Source of the DNA: RGUW01 sp049421025
GTDB taxonomy: Bacteria > Cyanobacteriota > Cyanobacteriia > PCC-6307 > Cyanobiaceae
Assembly (NCBI GenBank): GCA_049421025.1
Contig: JBMSMG010000039.1
Location: 1-15,130 of the forward strand
Reading direction: 5' to 3'
Length of the DNA stretch: 15,130 nucleotides
This document shows, piece by piece, positions 14,779 through 15,130 of the stretch. Each line of letters begins with the position of its first letter. The stretch's first letter is position 1. The position numbers and the translations under genes were made by a program. The notes under the pieces are model-generated. The model saw only the letters and a list, made by a program, of their open reading frames with translations. It had not been told where the DNA came from and searched no databases.

Positions 14779-15130
14779 ATGGCTAAGCGCATCATTTACA
14801 ACGAGCAGGCCCGCCGCGCCCTCGAGAAAGGCATCGACATCCTGGCTGAGTCCGTTGCCGTCACCCTTGGTCCCAAGGGCCGCAACGTGGTGCTGGAGAA
14901 GAAGTTCGGCGCTCCTCAGATCATCAACGACGGCGTCACCATCGCCAAGGAGATCGAGCTCGAGGACCACATCGAGAACACCGGTGTCGCCCTGATCCGT
15001 CAGGCCGCCTCCAAGACCAACGACGCCGCCGGTGACGGCACCACCACCGCCACCGTCCTGGCCCACGCCATGGTCAAGGCCGGCCTGCGCAACGTGGCCG
15101 CCGGCGCCAACGCCATCACCCTGAAGAAGG
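14779..15130 (+). CDS. groEL: Chaperonin GroEL, 5' part only
   Basis: This is the first 117 codons of the 60-kDa chaperonin, cut by the end of the window. It begins MAKRIIYNEQARRALEKGID, and shows the ATP-binding stretches VAVTLGPKGRNVVLEK (about 28-43), INDGVTIAKEIELED and AGDGTTTATVLAHAMV (about 84-99). The GDGTTT motif with its catalytic aspartate is intact. It is co-transcribed with groES, so this is the groESL-linked copy; cyanobacteria usually carry a second, unlinked groEL, which cannot be checked here. The C-terminal tail, which distinguishes the copies, is not in view. Confidence 0.98.
   Translation, partial: MAKRIIYNEQARRALEKGIDILAESVAVTLGPKGRNVVLEKKFGAPQIINDGVTIAKEIELEDHIENTGVALIRQAASKTNDAAGDGTTTATVLAHAMVKAGLRNVAAGANAITLKK

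Overview
The window looks like chromosome from a high-GC picocyanobacterium of the Synechococcus/Cyanobium type. The evidence is a split ATP synthase locus (alpha and gamma in one operon, beta and epsilon in another), a PSRP-3/Ycf65 ribosomal protein, a plant-type ferredoxin next to a DUF3326 protein, a gamma subunit with the phototroph-specific insertion but no regulatory cysteines, and a groESL operon with a CIRCE operator. The genus is inferred from gene content; no rRNA or phylogenetic marker was compared. Coding density is very high, most genes lack a clear Shine-Dalgarno sequence, and I see no insertion sequence, prophage, CRISPR array or intact tRNA.

Layout. (1) 1-1508: the 3' end of atpA, then atpG (gamma), closed by a very long imperfect hairpin plus T-tract at 1539-1607. 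(2) 1678-4448, + strand: a 2OG-Fe(II) oxygenase-like protein, a [2Fe-2S] ferredoxin, a 58-codon small gene, a DUF3326 protein and a YchJ/SEC-C protein. The last four are chained by ATGA/ATGA/TGATG overlaps. (3) 4445-9298, - strand, read right to left: a DUF697-type GTPase, nadD, nadE and alanine dehydrogenase. The first three are tightly coupled, joining a membrane-type GTPase gene to the last steps of NAD synthesis and then to an NAD-dependent enzyme. (4) 9297-10643, + strand: Xaa-Pro aminopeptidase, whose start codon overlaps that of the divergent GTPase. (5) 10661 to about 11473, - strand: a HAD-superfamily protein whose catalytic DxD motif lies upstream of the first normal start codon. (6) 11534-12019, + strand: PSRP-3, with its own terminator. 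(7) 12250-14140, - strand: atpD and atpC (beta then epsilon), ending at a terminator that faces the PSRP-3 one. (8) 14141-14419: the divergent atpD/groES control region with CIRCE, a K-box-like element, a phased 11-bp repeat and a leader inverted repeat. (9) 14420 to the end: groES and the 5' part of groEL.

Most of the window is housekeeping, and I do not see a clear new defence or mobile system. The best leads are the overlapping ferredoxin/small-protein/DUF3326/YchJ cluster, the anomalous start of the HAD gene, and the layered groESL control region.
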